A stretch of 57,531 bases of DNA from Lautropia sp. SCN 69-89 (lineage in GTDB: Bacteria > Pseudomonadota > Gammaproteobacteria > Burkholderiales > Burkholderiaceae_E), in NCBI GenBank assembly GCA_001724855.1, contig MEED01000044.1, positions 1 through 57,531 of the forward strand, read 5' to 3'. Made by a program: the position numbers and the translations under genes. Positions 56,413 to 57,531 of the stretch are shown here, one piece after another (the first letter of the stretch is position 1; every line of letters starts with the position of its first letter). A model generated the notes under the pieces. The model searched no databases and had not been told where the DNA came from. It worked only from the letters and a program-made list of their open reading frames with translations.

Positions 56413-57309
56413 ATGTCCAAGCGGAATTCGACTGCCCTCGTGCCCGCCGGCGGACCCGGCGCCATCATGGCATTGCCGGCCGTCGGGAACCTGGACGCCT
56501 ATATCTCGGCGGTACACCGTCTGCCGATGCTCAGCGCCGAACGCGAGGTCGATCTCGCGCGTCGCTACCGCGACCTCCAGGATCTCGACGCTGCGCGCGA
56601 ACTGGTGATGTCGCACCTGAGGCTGGTCGTCTCGGTCGCCCGCCAGTACCTGGGCTACGGCCTGCCGCACGGCGACCTGATCCAGGAAGGCAACATCGGG
56701 CTGATGAAAGCCGTCAAGCGCTTCGACCCGGAGCGCGGCGTGCGACTGGTTTCGTTCGCGCTGCACTGGATCAAGGCCGAGATTCACGAGTACATCCTGA
56801 AGAACTGGCGGATGGTGAAGGTCGCCACGACCAAGGCCCAGCGCAAGCTGTTCTTCAACCTGCGCTCGCACAAGAACGGCGCGCACACGCTCACGCCGGC
56901 CGAGGTCGACGCGATCGCCCGCGAACTGAACGTGCGCGAAAAAGACGTGATCGAGATGGAAACCCGCCTGGGCGGGCAGGATCTCGCGCTCGACGGCCAG
57001 GTGGAAGACGGCGAGGAGAGCTATGCGCCCGCCGCCTGGCTGGCCGCACCGCACTCCGAGCCCACCCAGGTGCTCGAGGCGCGCGAATACGATCGGCTCC
57101 AGAGCGACGGCATCGCCCGGGCCCTCGAGGCGCTCGACGCGCGCAGCCGGCGCATTGTCGAGGCGCGCTGGCTGCGCGACGACACCGAAGGCGGCACGAT
57201 GACGCTGCACCAGCTCGCCGACGAGTTCGGCGTCTCGGCCGAGCGCATCCGCCAGATCGAGGCGAAGGCGCTGCAGAAGATGAAAGGCGCGCTGGCCGCG
57301 TACGTCTAA
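56413..57309 (+). CDS. rpoH: heat-shock sigma factor RpoH (sigma-32)
   Basis: A 298-residue sigma-70-family factor directing heat-shock gene transcription. The RpoH box QRKLFFNLR is at residues 143-151. Region 2 (VMSHLRLVVSVARQYLGYGLPHGDLIQEGNIGLMKAVKRFDPERG, SFALHWIKAEIHEYILKNWRMVK) and region 4 (LADEFGVSAERIRQIEAKALQKMK) are complete. The CIRCE element and a roughly 95-nt leader precede it; leader structure acting as a thermosensor is possible but not shown. It is divergent from the maiA remnant. Confidence 0.97.
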   Translation: MSKRNSTALVPAGGPGAIMALPAVGNLDAYISAVHRLPMLSAEREVDLARRYRDLQDLDAARELVMSHLRLVVSVARQYLGYGLPHGDLIQEGNIGLMKAVKRFDPERGVRLVSFALHWIKAEIHEYILKNWRMVKVATTKAQRKLFFNLRSHKNGAHTLTPAEVDAIARELNVREKDVIEMETRLGGQDLALDGQVEDGEESYAPAAWLAAPHSEPTQVLEAREYDRLQSDGIARALEALDARSRRIVEARWLRDDTEGGTMTLHQLADEFGVSAERIRQIEAKALQKMKGALAAYV

Positions 57310-57336
57310 TTCCATTCGTTCTTTCCTCCCCCTCTT

Positions 57337-57372
57337 TGCCGCCGAAGGGAAACCGAAGGCGGCATTCTTTTT
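57337..57372 (+). terminator. Rho-independent terminator after rpoH
   Basis: TGCCGCC (57337-57343) pairs with GGCGGCA (57358-57364) across a 14-nt loop, followed by TTCTTTTT. It lies 28 bp after the rpoH stop. Confidence 0.8.
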
Positions 57373-57460
57373 GACGTCCTCCCCGAGCGCAATGGACCCG
57401 GCGTCGCCGCGGCAGCCTGCGCGGGTGCCGCACCGCCGGCTTGGGCTATGCTCGGCGCCC

Positions 57461-57531
57461 ATGTCCCCGAGCGCCCGCAGTCCCTTCGCCGCGCGGGCAG
57501 CGGCGATCGGCTGCCTGCTTCTCAACGCCCT
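57461..57531 (+). CDS. start of an unidentified gene, truncated by the window end
   Basis: ATG 57461 opens a frame that runs off the window after 23 codons. The predicted N-terminus (MSPSARSPFAARAAAIGCLLLN) has a basic region followed by a hydrophobic stretch and could be a signal or lipoprotein leader. A TATGCT sequence (57447-57452) upstream could be a -10. I do not recognise the product. Confidence 0.35.
   Translation, partial: MSPSARSPFAARAAAIGCLLLNA

Overview
The window is one contiguous piece of a GC-rich chromosome (roughly two-thirds G+C, dense coding on both strands). Gene order and protein types point to a betaproteobacterium of the Burkholderiales type: ispE, tRNA-Gln, prs, rplY, then pth and ychF; a paired-M16-peptidase, rsmD, coaD, ferredoxin operon divergent from ftsY; divergent ppk and ppx. 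The assignment is inferred from memory of gene order and was not checked by a search. No prophage, insertion sequence, CRISPR array or rRNA operon was seen.

Region 1 (1-15534) is mostly housekeeping. It holds the ispE 3' end, tRNA-Gln, prs, rplY, a Bcr/CflA-type MFS exporter convergent with a MalT/LAL-type LuxR regulator, pth, a small SET-domain protein, the conserved minus-strand PrkA kinase, YeaH (DUF444) and SpoVR trio, leuD with a cytosolic 5'-nucleotidase, and ychF. A HigBA-type toxin-antitoxin pair with a palindromic operator follows (15610-16242).

Region 2 (about 16326-28654) is a cobalamin-riboswitch-controlled operon of 12 genes: btuB, cobU, btuF, btuC, btuD, cobO, cbiB, cobD, cobQ, cobT, cobS, cobC. 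Most junctions are ATGA or GTGA overlaps. It encodes uptake of corrinoids and nucleotide-loop assembly/adenosylation, with no corrin-ring genes. Convergent panD and a periplasmic SIMPL-domain protein follow.

Region 3 (30034-39081) is the most unusual part. A tiny ribbon-helix-helix protein precedes a hyfB-C-E-F-G-I set resembling the membrane-bound hydrogenase-4/formate-hydrogenlyase core. The antiporter-like subunits keep their charged proton-channel residues and the small subunit keeps its [4Fe-4S] cysteines. In the large subunit all four Ni-binding cysteines are replaced (SGDS and NLAYSG where CGIC and DPCYSC are expected). No ferredoxin-like HyfA or HyfH is present. It therefore looks like an energy-converting-hydrogenase-related (Ehr-like) ion pump whose electron donor and acceptor are unknown. 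The hyfC-hyfE and hyfE-hyfF gaps (852 and 803 bp) are filled by four very large nested inverted repeats that share one core sequence.

Region 4 (39119-57531) holds an FMN-dependent lactate-type dehydrogenase and glpK (minus), a coniferyl-aldehyde-type aldehyde dehydrogenase, ppk/ppx, sixA, an Alvin-type ferredoxin, coaD, rsmD, two M16 peptidases, ftsY, SelO, a FeeM-like acyltransferase, maleylacetoacetate isomerase, and rpoH behind a near-perfect CIRCE (HrcA) element. Three genes within 6 kb (second M16 peptidase, SelO, maiA) carry frame-breaking lesions; these are either genuine decay or assembly errors. The window ends inside the start of a further gene.
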